Part shown: piece by piece, positions 1 to 7,406 of the stretch | Position numbering within the stretch: position 1 is the stretch's first letter | Layout: every line of letters starts with the position of its first letter | Origin: Oceanobacillus neutriphilus | GTDB taxonomy: Bacteria; Bacillota; Bacilli; Bacillales; Amphibacillaceae | NCBI RefSeq assembly: GCF_014645515.1 | Contig: NZ_BMLW01000001.1 | Location: 124,001-188,000, forward strand | Direction: 5' to 3' | DNA: 64,000 nucleotides | The notes under the pieces: generated by a model | The model's input: the letters and a program-made list of their open reading frames with translations, nothing else | What the model was told of the DNA's origin: nothing | The model's database searches: none | Made by a program: the position numbers and the translations under genes

Positions 1-540
1 AGCCAATGCAGGTGCGAGCTTCCATGTTGCCATCAGTATCGGGAAATTCCAAGGGATGATTTGGCCAACTACGCCTAACGGCTCATGAAAATGATAAGCA
101 ACCGTATCATTATCAATTTGGCTCAAAGTTCCTTCCTGTGCCCGGATAGCCCCTGCAAAATAACGGAAATGATCAATTGCCAATGGAATATCTGCTGCTA
201 ATGTCTCACGGACGGCTTTTCCATTCTCCCAGCTTTCCGCTACAGCTAATTTTTCTAAATTCTCTTCCATCCGATCAGCAATGCGATTTAAAATAACTGC
301 ACGCTCTGTAACGGAAGTTTTCCCCCAAGCATCCTTCGCTTCATGAGCTGCATCAATTGCTGCATCAACATCTTCCTTTGTTGAACGGGCCAGTTCACAA
401 AATACTTCACCTGTGATCGGTGTCGTATTCTCAAAGTAGTTTCCTTTTACCGGTGGCCTGTACTCTCCCCCAATGTAATTATCATAGCGTTTTTCATAGT
501 TTACAATAGCGCCTTCTGTATTCGGATTAGTATACCTCAT
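1..540 (-). CDS. Aldehyde dehydrogenase (AldB/AcoD type), N-terminal part cut by window edge
   Basis: NAD(P)-dependent aldehyde oxidation. Translating the minus strand from the ATG at 540 gives about 180 residues starting [20 protein letters not shown], then NFIGGE-like [36 protein letters not shown] and the cofactor-domain motif IIPWNFP. From memory these are close to E. coli AldB and to acetoin-cluster AcoD, which are about 500 residues long. The catalytic Cys and Glu lie beyond the left edge. The start is supported by AAGGAGGAG 5 bases upstream. A perfect cre site overlaps the leader, so catabolite repression is likely. The in vivo aldehyde substrate cannot be told from this fragment. Confidence 0.9.
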   Translation of the reverse strand, partial: MRYTNPNTEGAIVNYEKRYDNYIGGEYRPPVKGNYFENTTPITGEVFCELARSTKEDVDAAIDAAHEAKDAWGKTSVTERAVILNRIADRMEENLEKLAVAESWENGKAVRETLAADIPLAIDHFRYFAGAIRAQEGTLSQIDNDTVAYHFHEPLGVVGQIIPWNFPILMATWKLAPALA

Positions 541-556
541 TTAAACTCCTCCTTAG

Positions 557-570
557 TGTAAGCGATTACA
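557..570 (-). promoter_or_regulatory. CcpA-binding cre site upstream of the aldehyde dehydrogenase
   Basis: The plus strand reads TGTAAGCGATTACA, which fits the cre consensus TGWAANCGNTNWCA at every position, as does its complement. It lies 17 bases upstream of the start codon at 540, between any promoter and the ribosome binding site, the usual place for repression by CcpA. Confidence 0.75.
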
Positions 571-693
571 ATATTGTGTTAATGAAATATTAATTTGTGA
601 TTTCAGTATAGCAAATATTATTCTACTTTTACAATAATTTCAACTATTTATTTTTTAACATTTTTTCATACTTGTAAATCCTTATTGAACAAA

Positions 694-727
694 GAAAAAA
701 AGCCTCCGCAATTAATATGCAGAAGCT
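694..727 (-). terminator. Intrinsic terminator
   Basis: On the minus strand an 11-base arm AAGCTTCTGCA pairs fully (with G-U pairs) with TGCGGAGGCTT across a 7-base loop and is followed by a T run. It probably ends transcripts coming from ydjO. The rest of the 541-911 interval holds the cre site and a second hairpin at 841-873; I see no gene in it. Confidence 0.7.
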
Positions 728-840
728 TCATTAAATAGCATACAGTATCCATAATTCCCATCTTCATTTTATTGCATCAAGCAGAAGTATTAAATATAAT
801 CAGGGAAAAACAGATACTTCTTTTAGTGATTAACTAAACT

Positions 841-873
841 TGGCTCAGCGGGAAAAACAAACCCGTTGAGCCA
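841..873 (-). terminator. Strong hairpin behind ydjO
   Basis: TGGCTCAGCGGG and CCCGTTGAGCCA form a 12-bp stem with one G-U pair and a 9-base A-rich loop, 39 bases after the ydjO stop. The T tract behind it is weak on the minus strand and slightly better on the plus strand, so the orientation is uncertain. Confidence 0.5.
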
Positions 874-911
874 TGCTTTGCTTTTTCAGCAATAAATACT
901 AGAGATACTAT

Positions 912-1094
912 TTACTTCAATTCAGGAATCACACGAACTTCCTTTGTCATTTCGGACTGACATAAAGGACAGCTCGGTTCATCTTCAAAACTAAATGATT
1001 CTCTCATCCATCCTTGACAATCTTCTTTAGTACATGACCAGACGCTCGTTTCAACCTCTGGCACCGGTTCTTTGGGTCCACGAGAAAAAGACAT
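912..1094 (-). CDS. ydjO: YdjO-family small zinc-ribbon protein
   Basis: A 60-residue soluble protein with four cysteines arranged C21-x4-C26 and C42-PL-C45, as in a zinc ribbon. The motifs WSCTKEDCQGWMR and PSCPLCQSEM match the Bacillus subtilis YdjO family, described there as cold-inducible; the molecular role is unknown. Start at 1094 is supported by AAGGGAGA 8 bases upstream. It stands alone between two terminator-like hairpins downstream and a repeat-containing intergenic region upstream. Confidence 0.8.
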   Translation of the reverse strand: MSFSRGPKEPVPEVETSVWSCTKEDCQGWMRESFSFEDEPSCPLCQSEMTKEVRVIPELK

Positions 1095-1336
1095 TATAGC
1101 ATCTCCCTTCCTAATATACAGTATACGCTATTTCTTGAAAGAGTGAAACTTTTGAGCATAACAACTTTTCTTACTTTTTTCAAGCATTAATTACCTGTTT
1201 TTGTTAAATTAATTCTTTTATCTCTCTCATAGCTTGTACTATTTTTCTATTCTCTATACTCCAGAAGCCGATTGCCCCTTCTTTATTTTATGTGCTGATT
1301 TGATATTCATGATAAAATATCACGATTTCATTATAT

Positions 1337-1894
1337 AACTCAACTTTCGTACCTGAGAATAAGCATCTATACCTTCCTATTCCAGAATGAACATGTTCTA
1401 CATTATCCTGCTTGCATGTTGTTAAATCATCCTTCTATTGAAATGAAAATTGTGTATAGCTCCGCTCCGACCAACCACTACGCTTTCCATGGGGGACGGC
1501 TTCAGCTAACTTGAAAAGAAAACCGCTTTTCAAGTGGATCTTCAGATCGCCCTGTTCCCATAGGAGTCTGCGTGGTTGGTCTGCGCTCAATTAGGCTTCT
1601 ACAGCGAATCAAAGAAATCATATCCTGATGGAGTTGGATGAAATAATTGCTTTTTACTTGATGAAAAGATCATTTTAGTGTTTCAAATGGTTGATTGGGC
1701 AATTTAGCATCATCTGAAGATCCACTTTTGCCAAGTGCTCTTCTTGGCAAAGTTAGCTGAAGAGTATGCCCCTAGAAAAGCAAAACGGTCCGCCGCAGCG
1801 GCTTTTTATGTTCTGTCAAGAGGATAGATGGAAGTAATGATCAACAGCTATGACTATGATATGAAAGTAATTTTTTAGGTGCGAATGTTGAGTT
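1337..1894. mobile_element. Non-autonomous repeat element, copy 1 (558 bp)
   Basis: The ends are inverted: AACTCAACTTTCGTACCT at 1337-1354 and the complement of AACTCAACATTCGCACCT at 1877-1894, with A+T-rich flanks that hide any target duplication. Inside lies a long imperfect hairpin at 1469-1581 (outer arms GACCAACCAC / GTGGTTGGTC, inner arms around CTTCAGCTAACTTG) and a second inverted module at about 1709-1800. There is no open reading frame of note. A longer copy lies at 24456-25335. The remaining part of the 1095-2003 interval (1095-1336) shows nothing I recognise. Confidence 0.75.
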
Positions 1895-1923
1895 ATATAA
1901 ATTTGTTCCTACTGTTAAAAAAA

Positions 1924-1970
1924 TGCTAAAAAATCGGACAGAATGATTAAAACTGTCCGATTCCTTTTTT
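1924..1970. terminator. Bidirectional terminator behind the HAD gene
   Basis: AATCGGACAG (1932-1941) pairs perfectly with CTGTCCGATT (1953-1962). T runs follow on both strands. On the minus strand it ends the HAD phosphatase transcript. Confidence 0.8.
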
Positions 1971-2003
1971 ATTATCTAAACTTTTAACTGCTCTTCCTAT
2001 TGA

Positions 2004-2741
2004 TTACCTCAATGCAAATTTTTCAATTGCTTTTCCGACTCCATCTTCCGTATTACTGGAGGTAATTGCATCTGCAACCTCTTTTATCTTTTCTTGAGCA
2101 TTGCCCATAGCAATACCAACAGCTGCCTCTTGAATCATTTTTACATCATTCAAGCTATCGCCAACTGCCATAACTTCTTTCATGGAGATACCCGTACGCT
2201 CACAAAGAAAATCTAATGCGTTTGCTTTGCTTACTCCTTCGGGATTAATTTCAATGTTTGTCGGCAAAGAATTCGTTAACTCCAGACCGCTAAATCCAGC
2301 CAGTCTTCTTTTAACTTCATTTAATTTTCCTTGGTCCTCCGAAGCACAGCCAAATTTCAACCATTGATAATCATGTATATTTACAATTTCATCATCATAA
2401 AATACTTTTTCAGTAGAAATCATCCATTTACGTATGCCTATCTCTTCTGTTACTGCATATAACTTCTCCACTATATTGTTAGCAAGCAGTTTCCGGCGGA
2501 GTAACTCTTTTTCAATCGTCCAAACCTCACCACCATTCGCGGTAATCAAGAATGTCTGTAAATTTAATTCTTTTGCGTATGGATAACAGCCATGGAATCC
2601 CCGTCCAGTACTTAAAATAACTTGAATTCCTTGGTTTAATGCTTCCTGGATTGCTTCTTTGTTCCGTTTTGATACCTCAAGTTCTGGAGTTAATAATGTT
2701 CCATCCATATCCAAGGCAATCAACTTAATTGGTTTTGTCAT
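2004..2741 (-). CDS. Cof-type HAD phosphatase
   Basis: A cytoplasmic haloacid-dehalogenase hydrolase of about 245 residues, probably acting on a sugar phosphate or related small phosphate ester. Motif I is ALDMDGTLL with the nucleophilic Asp, motif II ILSTGRG, and motif IV GDSLNDVKM binds Mg2+; the C2-type cap lies between, as in the Cof/YwpJ/YkrA group. Several ATG codons are close together at the front. I chose the one at 2741 because GAGGA lies about 9 bases upstream, whereas it touches the ATG at 2750. Followed by a strong terminator, so monocistronic. The substrate cannot be read from sequence. Confidence 0.85.
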   Translation of the reverse strand: MTKPIKLIALDMDGTLLTPELEVSKRNKEAIQEALNQGIQVILSTGRGFHGCYPYAKELNLQTFLITANGGEVWTIEKELLRRKLLANNIVEKLYAVTEEIGIRKWMISTEKVFYDDEIVNIHDYQWLKFGCASEDQGKLNEVKRRLAGFSGLELTNSLPTNIEINPEGVSKANALDFLCERTGISMKEVMAVGDSLNDVKMIQEAAVGIAMGNAQEKIKEVADAITSSNTEDGVGKAIEKFALR

Positions 2742-2973
2742 ATCATCCATTCCTCATTTCTCTTTTATCCTGCTTTAAGTATAATAGAAATGCTCCAACT
2801 TTTACTACTAAAACGATAATTCTCCTCATAAAAAGACTGAGACAAAATCACCTGGCTTCCAGACGAGTCATTTCTTTTCATCTCAGCCCTGTAGAAATTG
2901 TTCACCCACCAAAATATCAGCTATTTCAACAAATTATTCTATAATATTTCCCAGGAAATACTCTTTCTTTACT

Positions 2974-3014
2974 CAAAGAAAAACACTTAATCAGATACTT
3001 CCTAATTAAGTGTT
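2974..3014 (-). terminator. Terminator of the mot-che operon
   Basis: On the minus strand AACACTTAAT and ATTAAGTGTT (plus coordinates 2982-2991 and 3005-3014) form a perfect 10-bp stem followed by TTTTTCTTTG. It is about 28 bases after the cheW stop. Confidence 0.75.
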
Positions 3015-3041
3015 ATCCTTTAAAAGATTATTTACTAAGGA

Positions 3042-3506
3042 TTAATCCAATTCATCCATTACTTCCTGAAGCTGATTTTTTTCGGTAAATTGAATAATCT
3101 GCTCTAAATCTAATAATAAAATAAGTTCATCATCAATTGTAGCTACCCCTAATAAAAAGGTATCTTTTATTTCACCTACAAGCTTTGGTGCAGGTTTTAT
3201 GAATGAAGCCGGAATATCCTTTACCTCTGTCGCCTGATCAACCAGCATACCAATTTGCATATCATCTACTTGAACAACAAGCGTTCTGGTCTGGTCAGTT
3301 ATTTCAACACCGCCAAGATTCAATCTTTCACGTAAATCGATCATTGGTGTCATAATCCCGCGCATTTCTGTAACACCCATCATAAAATCAGGTGTACGAG
3401 GAACTTTTGTTAAAGATAATTCGCGCTCTATTGAAACAATTTGTTGTACATGCACAGCAAAAGTCTGATCTTTTAATTTAAATAAGATATGTTTATCTGT
3501 ATCCAT
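3042..3506 (-). CDS. cheW: Chemotaxis coupling protein CheW
   Basis: Couples chemoreceptors to the kinase CheA in polar arrays. The 154 residues form a single CheW/SH3-like domain: LFKLKDQTFAVHVQQIVSIE at the start, VPRTPDFMMGVTEMRG and MTPMIDLRERL in the middle, and GMLVDQATEVKDI and LLLDLEQII later. Length is normal for the family. Last gene of motA-motB-cheA-cheW, 30 bases after cheA. The start at 3506 has AAGGAG about 9 bases upstream. It could equally be called a CheV-like coupling domain, but there is no receiver domain. Confidence 0.92.
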   Translation of the reverse strand: MDTDKHILFKLKDQTFAVHVQQIVSIERELSLTKVPRTPDFMMGVTEMRGIMTPMIDLRERLNLGGVEITDQTRTLVVQVDDMQIGMLVDQATEVKDIPASFIKPAPKLVGEIKDTFLLGVATIDDELILLLDLEQIIQFTEKNQLQEVMDELD

Positions 3507-3536
3507 TGCCTTATCTCCTTTTTGGGATTTTTTAAT

Positions 3537-5624
3537 TTAATCAATTAATGCGTTGGGATCAATAATGAGTGCAACCTCGCCATCACCTAAGATGGTTGCT
3601 CCTGACACAGCAAATACTTCCCCAAGATAATTCCCAAGGGATTTTAGTACAACCTCCTGCTGACCAATCAATTCATCAACGATCAATCCTATCAGCTTTT
3701 CACCCTTTTTAATAATAACGGTAGAATAACGATCTGCTTCTGTCTCGCAATCAGGAACTTGCAGCACCTTTCCTAAAGAAAGGACAGGTATAATTTTACC
3801 GCGATAATCAATTACATCTGCACCATGTGCATCCATAATCTTCTCTTTAGGCAACATAATTGTTTCTAAAATGGAAGTTAATGGAATTGCGAATGTTTCT
3901 TTTTTAATATGCACCAGCATTGTTGTAATAATCGATAGGGTCAATGGAAGCTGGATAGAAAAAATACTGCCTTTACCTGAAGCTGTTGTCACAGAAATTT
4001 TACCGCCTAAAGCTTCTATTTTATTCTTTACAACATCTAATCCTACACCGCGCCCGGATACATCGGAAATAGTATCAGCTGTACTGAAGCCGGAGCTCAT
4101 AATTAACGCAGCAACCTGGTCATCCGTTAATTCTTTAGCCTGCTGTGGAGTAATAATATTATTTTCAATCGCTTTTTGAGATACTTTTTCTCTATTAATT
4201 CCTGCGCCATCGTCTTCAATTTCCACAAAAACATAATTCCCGCTGTGGAAAGCACGCAGAATCAGCTTACCTTCCTCCGGTTTATTATTCGCAATACGCT
4301 CTTCCGGATGCTCAATTCCATGATCACAGGAGTTACGGATCAAATGGACAAGCGGATCGCCAATTTCATCGATTACTGTACGATCGACTTCTGTTTCAGC
4401 ACCCTTTATTTCCAAGGCAATTTTTTTATTCAAATCTTTGGATAATTGACGTATCATTCTTGGAAAACGATTAAATACCTGTTCTATCGGAACCATCCGC
4501 ATTGCAAGGATCAAAGATTGCATATCAGAGCTTACCCTGCTTAAATGTTCGACAGTTTCCCTTAAATCACTATTATCTATAGATGAAACTAGTACTTCTA
4601 AACGGCTTCTGTCAATGACAACCTCTTCAAATAAATTTAAGAGGTCATCAATTTTATCAAGATTTACCCGAATATTTTTAGAAGCTGTTTTCTTTCCGTT
4701 ATTTTGTGCTGTATTATTTTTTTGAGGTGCTTGCGGCTTTGACCCGGGCACTTCTGCATGTACTTCATTTGCCTTTTCCTGAGCAGATTTTTCATCTGTT
4801 TGTACAGTATCTGCCTGTGTATTCTCTGTTTGATTCTGATTATTAGTTGACGATTCTTCATCCGTCTGAATAACATGTGCTTCAACAGCTTCAACTTCTG
4901 ATATATTTTTGACCGCTTCAATCAATTTTTCAGGCTCCTGATCTGTCAGAAATAATAAAGTAAATCCAGAATCAAATGTCCCTTCTTCAATTTCTTCAAC
5001 AGTTGGAAAAGTACGGATAATTTCTCCCAAATTCTCTAATACTTCGAAAACCATAAATGCTCGTGCACCTTTTAAAATACAGCTTGCTTCAAAAGTGACT
5101 GTTAAATCATAAGGAACCATCCCTTGTTCTTTTGCCTGCTGAACAACAGTGAGCTGGAATTCGTCTAAATCAGAAGTCTTGAAATGATTGACTGTATCTG
5201 AAGACTTTTCAACTGCAACTGCCGCAGCTGATTCTGAAATCTCTTCTCCTTTTTCAATCGCTTCCAGCTTTTTGACATGCTCGCTGACATCTTTCTTTCC
5301 ATCTCCGCCATTTCGAATAGAGTCAACCATATCTTCCAAATCATCAATGGCAATAAATAAAGTGTCTATTATTTTAGTATTCGTCACTAATTCCTCATTA
5401 CGAATCAGATCCAGTACATTTTCCATTTTATGTGTGAGTGAGGCAATATCTTCATACTCCATTGTTGCAGCCATTCCTTTTAATGTATGTGCGGAGCGGA
5501 ATATCTCATGTACATACTCCAAATTAGAAGAGTCTTCTTCCAATTTCAATAAAAAGTCATTAATTGACTGTAAATGCTCCTGGCTTTCATCTAAGAAAAT
5601 ATCTAAATATTGTTGCGTATCCAT
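3537..5624 (-). CDS. cheA: Chemotaxis histidine kinase CheA
   Basis: Autophosphorylating kinase that passes phosphate to CheY and CheB in response to receptors. All five regions are visible in 695 residues: an HPt domain with H46 in RSAHTLKG; a P2 CheY-docking domain at about 150-245; a Q/N/E-rich linker at about 255-315; P3 dimerisation; P4 kinase with N-box HLIRNSCDHGIEHP, DDGAGI and GRGVGLDVV; and a C-terminal CheW-like P5. It follows motB by 27 bases and precedes cheW by 30, so it is transcribed with the motor genes. Start supported by AGAGGGG 6 bases upstream. Confidence 0.95.
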   Translation of the reverse strand: MDTQQYLDIFLDESQEHLQSINDFLLKLEEDSSNLEYVHEIFRSAHTLKGMAATMEYEDIASLTHKMENVLDLIRNEELVTNTKIIDTLFIAIDDLEDMVDSIRNGGDGKKDVSEHVKKLEAIEKGEEISESAAAVAVEKSSDTVNHFKTSDLDEFQLTVVQQAKEQGMVPYDLTVTFEASCILKGARAFMVFEVLENLGEIIRTFPTVEEIEEGTFDSGFTLLFLTDQEPEKLIEAVKNISEVEAVEAHVIQTDEESSTNNQNQTENTQADTVQTDEKSAQEKANEVHAEVPGSKPQAPQKNNTAQNNGKKTASKNIRVNLDKIDDLLNLFEEVVIDRSRLEVLVSSIDNSDLRETVEHLSRVSSDMQSLILAMRMVPIEQVFNRFPRMIRQLSKDLNKKIALEIKGAETEVDRTVIDEIGDPLVHLIRNSCDHGIEHPEERIANNKPEEGKLILRAFHSGNYVFVEIEDDGAGINREKVSQKAIENNIITPQQAKELTDDQVAALIMSSGFSTADTISDVSGRGVGLDVVKNKIEALGGKISVTTASGKGSIFSIQLPLTLSIITTMLVHIKKETFAIPLTSILETIMLPKEKIMDAHGADVIDYRGKIIPVLSLGKVLQVPDCETEADRYSTVIIKKGEKLIGLIVDELIGQQEVVLKSLGNYLGEVFAVSGATILGDGEVALIIDPNALID

Positions 5625-5651
5625 ATGATTCCCCTCTATTCTATCTACATT

Positions 5652-6464
5652 CTATTGCTCCCCTGTTTCATCTGGTACATTAATTTCATAATTAGGTAAA
5701 ACCAATACCTCTACGCGCCGGTTCCTTGCCCTGTTTTCATCTGTATCATTTGGATAAGCCGGATCAAATTCTCCATGTCCTTTTACGCTGAACATGGTCG
5801 GGTCCAGATTGTTATTTTCAAGAATAATCTGCATAAAATCCATAGCCCGGGTCACACTGAGCTGCCAGTTTGAATCAAATTCCGCATTGTGAATAGGAAC
5901 ATCATCGGCATGACCGCTGATAACAACCTGATGAGGAGGTTCCGTATACAGAATTTGGGAAACATCCTCTGCTACCTGTCTTCCTTCCGGTTTTACCACC
6001 GCGCTGCCCGAATCGAACAGAATATCATTTCGCATCGTAATCAGCAGCCCCTCTCCGGTCAGCTCAGTTCCAAACTCTTTCGTAAGACCTGCTTCTTCAA
6101 TATAATCATTGATTTCTCTCTGAATCCCCTGAAGCTTCATCAGCTCCCTTTGGCCTTCTATATCCTCTTCATTCAATCCTTCCTCGTCATCCTCGCCCTC
6201 TTCCATATAATCGCCATCATCACGGCCTTCTTTCATACTTGGAGGAATCGGTTCGGAATCATAATCTAAGAGGCCCTTACCTGATCCAGCCGATAACTCA
6301 TCACGAAAAACGTTGGCAATCTGGAAATATTTTTCTACATTGATATCACTTGAAGCAAACAATACAATAAATAATGCTACTAACAATGTTAATAAATCAG
6401 AATAAGGAAGCAGCCAGGACTCATTTATATGCGATTGCTTTTTCTTTCTCCTTCTTCTAGCCAT
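5652..6464 (-). CDS. motB: Flagellar stator protein MotB
   Basis: Ion-channel and peptidoglycan-anchoring stator subunit. A basic N-terminus (MARRRRKKK) is followed by one membrane helix with the ion-binding Asp23 in LPYSDLLTLLVALF. The C-terminal OmpA-like domain contains FDSGSAVV, ISGHADDVPI and ARNRRVEVLVLP. The linker at about residues 75-105 is unusually acidic, with long runs of Asp and Glu, which would suit a salty environment. The start overlaps the end of motA by 8 bases, indicating translational coupling. Overall similarity is to proton-type MotB rather than MotS, but ion choice is not certain from sequence. Confidence 0.92.
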   Translation of the reverse strand: MARRRRKKKQSHINESWLLPYSDLLTLLVALFIVLFASSDINVEKYFQIANVFRDELSAGSGKGLLDYDSEPIPPSMKEGRDDGDYMEEGEDDEEGLNEEDIEGQRELMKLQGIQREINDYIEEAGLTKEFGTELTGEGLLITMRNDILFDSGSAVVKPEGRQVAEDVSQILYTEPPHQVVISGHADDVPIHNAEFDSNWQLSVTRAMDFMQIILENNNLDPTMFSVKGHGEFDPAYPNDTDENRARNRRVEVLVLPNYEINVPDETGEQ

Positions 6465-7242
6465 CGCTATCCCTCTTCTGCAGTTCTGCTAACTCTTTAG
6501 ATGAAAGTAAAGACCCCAATTTCTCCTGCACAATTAATCTGGAATCGCCTGTGGTAATGGACAAAACGCCTTCCACAATTAATTCTTTTTGCATTATTTC
6601 CCTTTTTGACTTCTCACGCAGTTTATTCGCAAATGGATGCCATAGCACATAGCCTGTAAAAATCCCTAACAATGTAGCTACAAACGCTGCAGAAATAGCA
6701 TGTCCCAAAGCATCAATATCAGACATATCAGACAGCGCTGCGATCAATCCGATTACAGCACCAAGTACCCCCAGTGTCGGAGCATATGTACCGGCCTGCG
6801 TGAAAATAGCAGCACCTTCCTCATGCCGCTGCTCCATTGCTTCTATTTTTTCAATCATGACATCCTTAATAAAATCGGGCGATTGCCCGTCAATTGCTAA
6901 TTGCAGGCCCGATGAAAGAAAGGAATCATTCACTTCACTCATTTGATTTTCTAAAGAAAGAAGACCCTCTTTACGAGTTTGGTCTGCCCAATCCATAAAT
7001 AAAACAATAAGCTCTTTAGAATCTGTTTGTCTCTCTTCAAAAAATAATTTTTTAAATAATGCCGGAACTTTTTTTAAAACACTTCCCGGAAAAGCAATTG
7101 TAACTGCTGCTACGGTTCCCAGCAGAATGATAAGAAATGCTGCAGGCTCTAACAATGCACTTAATTGTGCACCTTTTAATACCATCCCGACACCGACAGC
7201 AATTAGCCCTAATATTAATCCTATGACTGATGTTTTATCCAT
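6457..7242 (-). CDS. motA: Flagellar stator protein MotA
   Basis: Four-helix stator subunit that forms the ion path with MotB and pushes on the rotor. The N-terminus MDKTSVIGLILGLIAV and the block TYAPTLGVLGAVIGLIAALS followed by HAISAAFVATLLGIFTGY are close to B. subtilis MotA, as remembered. The start is placed at 7242, where GGGAGGA lies 6 bases upstream, rather than at an upstream in-frame ATG with no ribosome binding site. First gene of the motA-motB-cheA-cheW operon. A CCGATAT element 36 bases upstream is a candidate sigma-D -10 box. Confidence 0.93.
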   Translation of the reverse strand: MDKTSVIGLILGLIAVGVGMVLKGAQLSALLEPAAFLIILLGTVAAVTIAFPGSVLKKVPALFKKLFFEERQTDSKELIVLFMDWADQTRKEGLLSLENQMSEVNDSFLSSGLQLAIDGQSPDFIKDVMIEKIEAMEQRHEEGAAIFTQAGTYAPTLGVLGAVIGLIAALSDMSDIDALGHAISAAFVATLLGIFTGYVLWHPFANKLREKSKREIMQKELIVEGVLSITTGDSRLIVQEKLGSLLSSKELAELQKRDSDG

Positions 7243-7277
7243 ATATATCCTCCCGTTTTCCATTGTACCTACTTTTA

Positions 7278-7284
7278 ATATCGG
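7278..7284 (-). promoter_or_regulatory. Candidate sigma-D -10 element for motA
   Basis: On the minus strand CCGATAT, preceded by A, matches seven of eight positions of the flagellar sigma-D -10 box GCCGATAT. The -35 region at about 15 bases upstream is not a clear TAAA, so this is a weak call resting on the -10 and the motility genes behind it. Confidence 0.4.
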
Positions 7285-7368
7285 TAAAATTCATAAATTA
7301 TGAAGTCCCTTGCAAGGTAAATTTCTTATTAATCGACAAGTATTTTACAAATGATTAATCTATATAAT

Positions 7369-7405
7369 AAAAAACAGGCTGTGCAATCTGCACGAGCCTG
7401 TTTTC
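7369..7405 (-). terminator. Terminator of the lacI-thuA-glucosidase operon
   Basis: On the minus strand AACAGGCT-c-GTGC pairs with GCAC-AGCCTGTT and is followed by TTTTATTATA. It begins 2 bases after the alpha-glucosidase stop. Confidence 0.85.
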
Positions 7406-7406
7406 A

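Noticed and set aside
2729..2944. 71-codon plus-strand frame between the HAD and cheW genes
   Set aside because: Starts inside the HAD gene on the opposite strand, with no ribosome site or recognisable motif.
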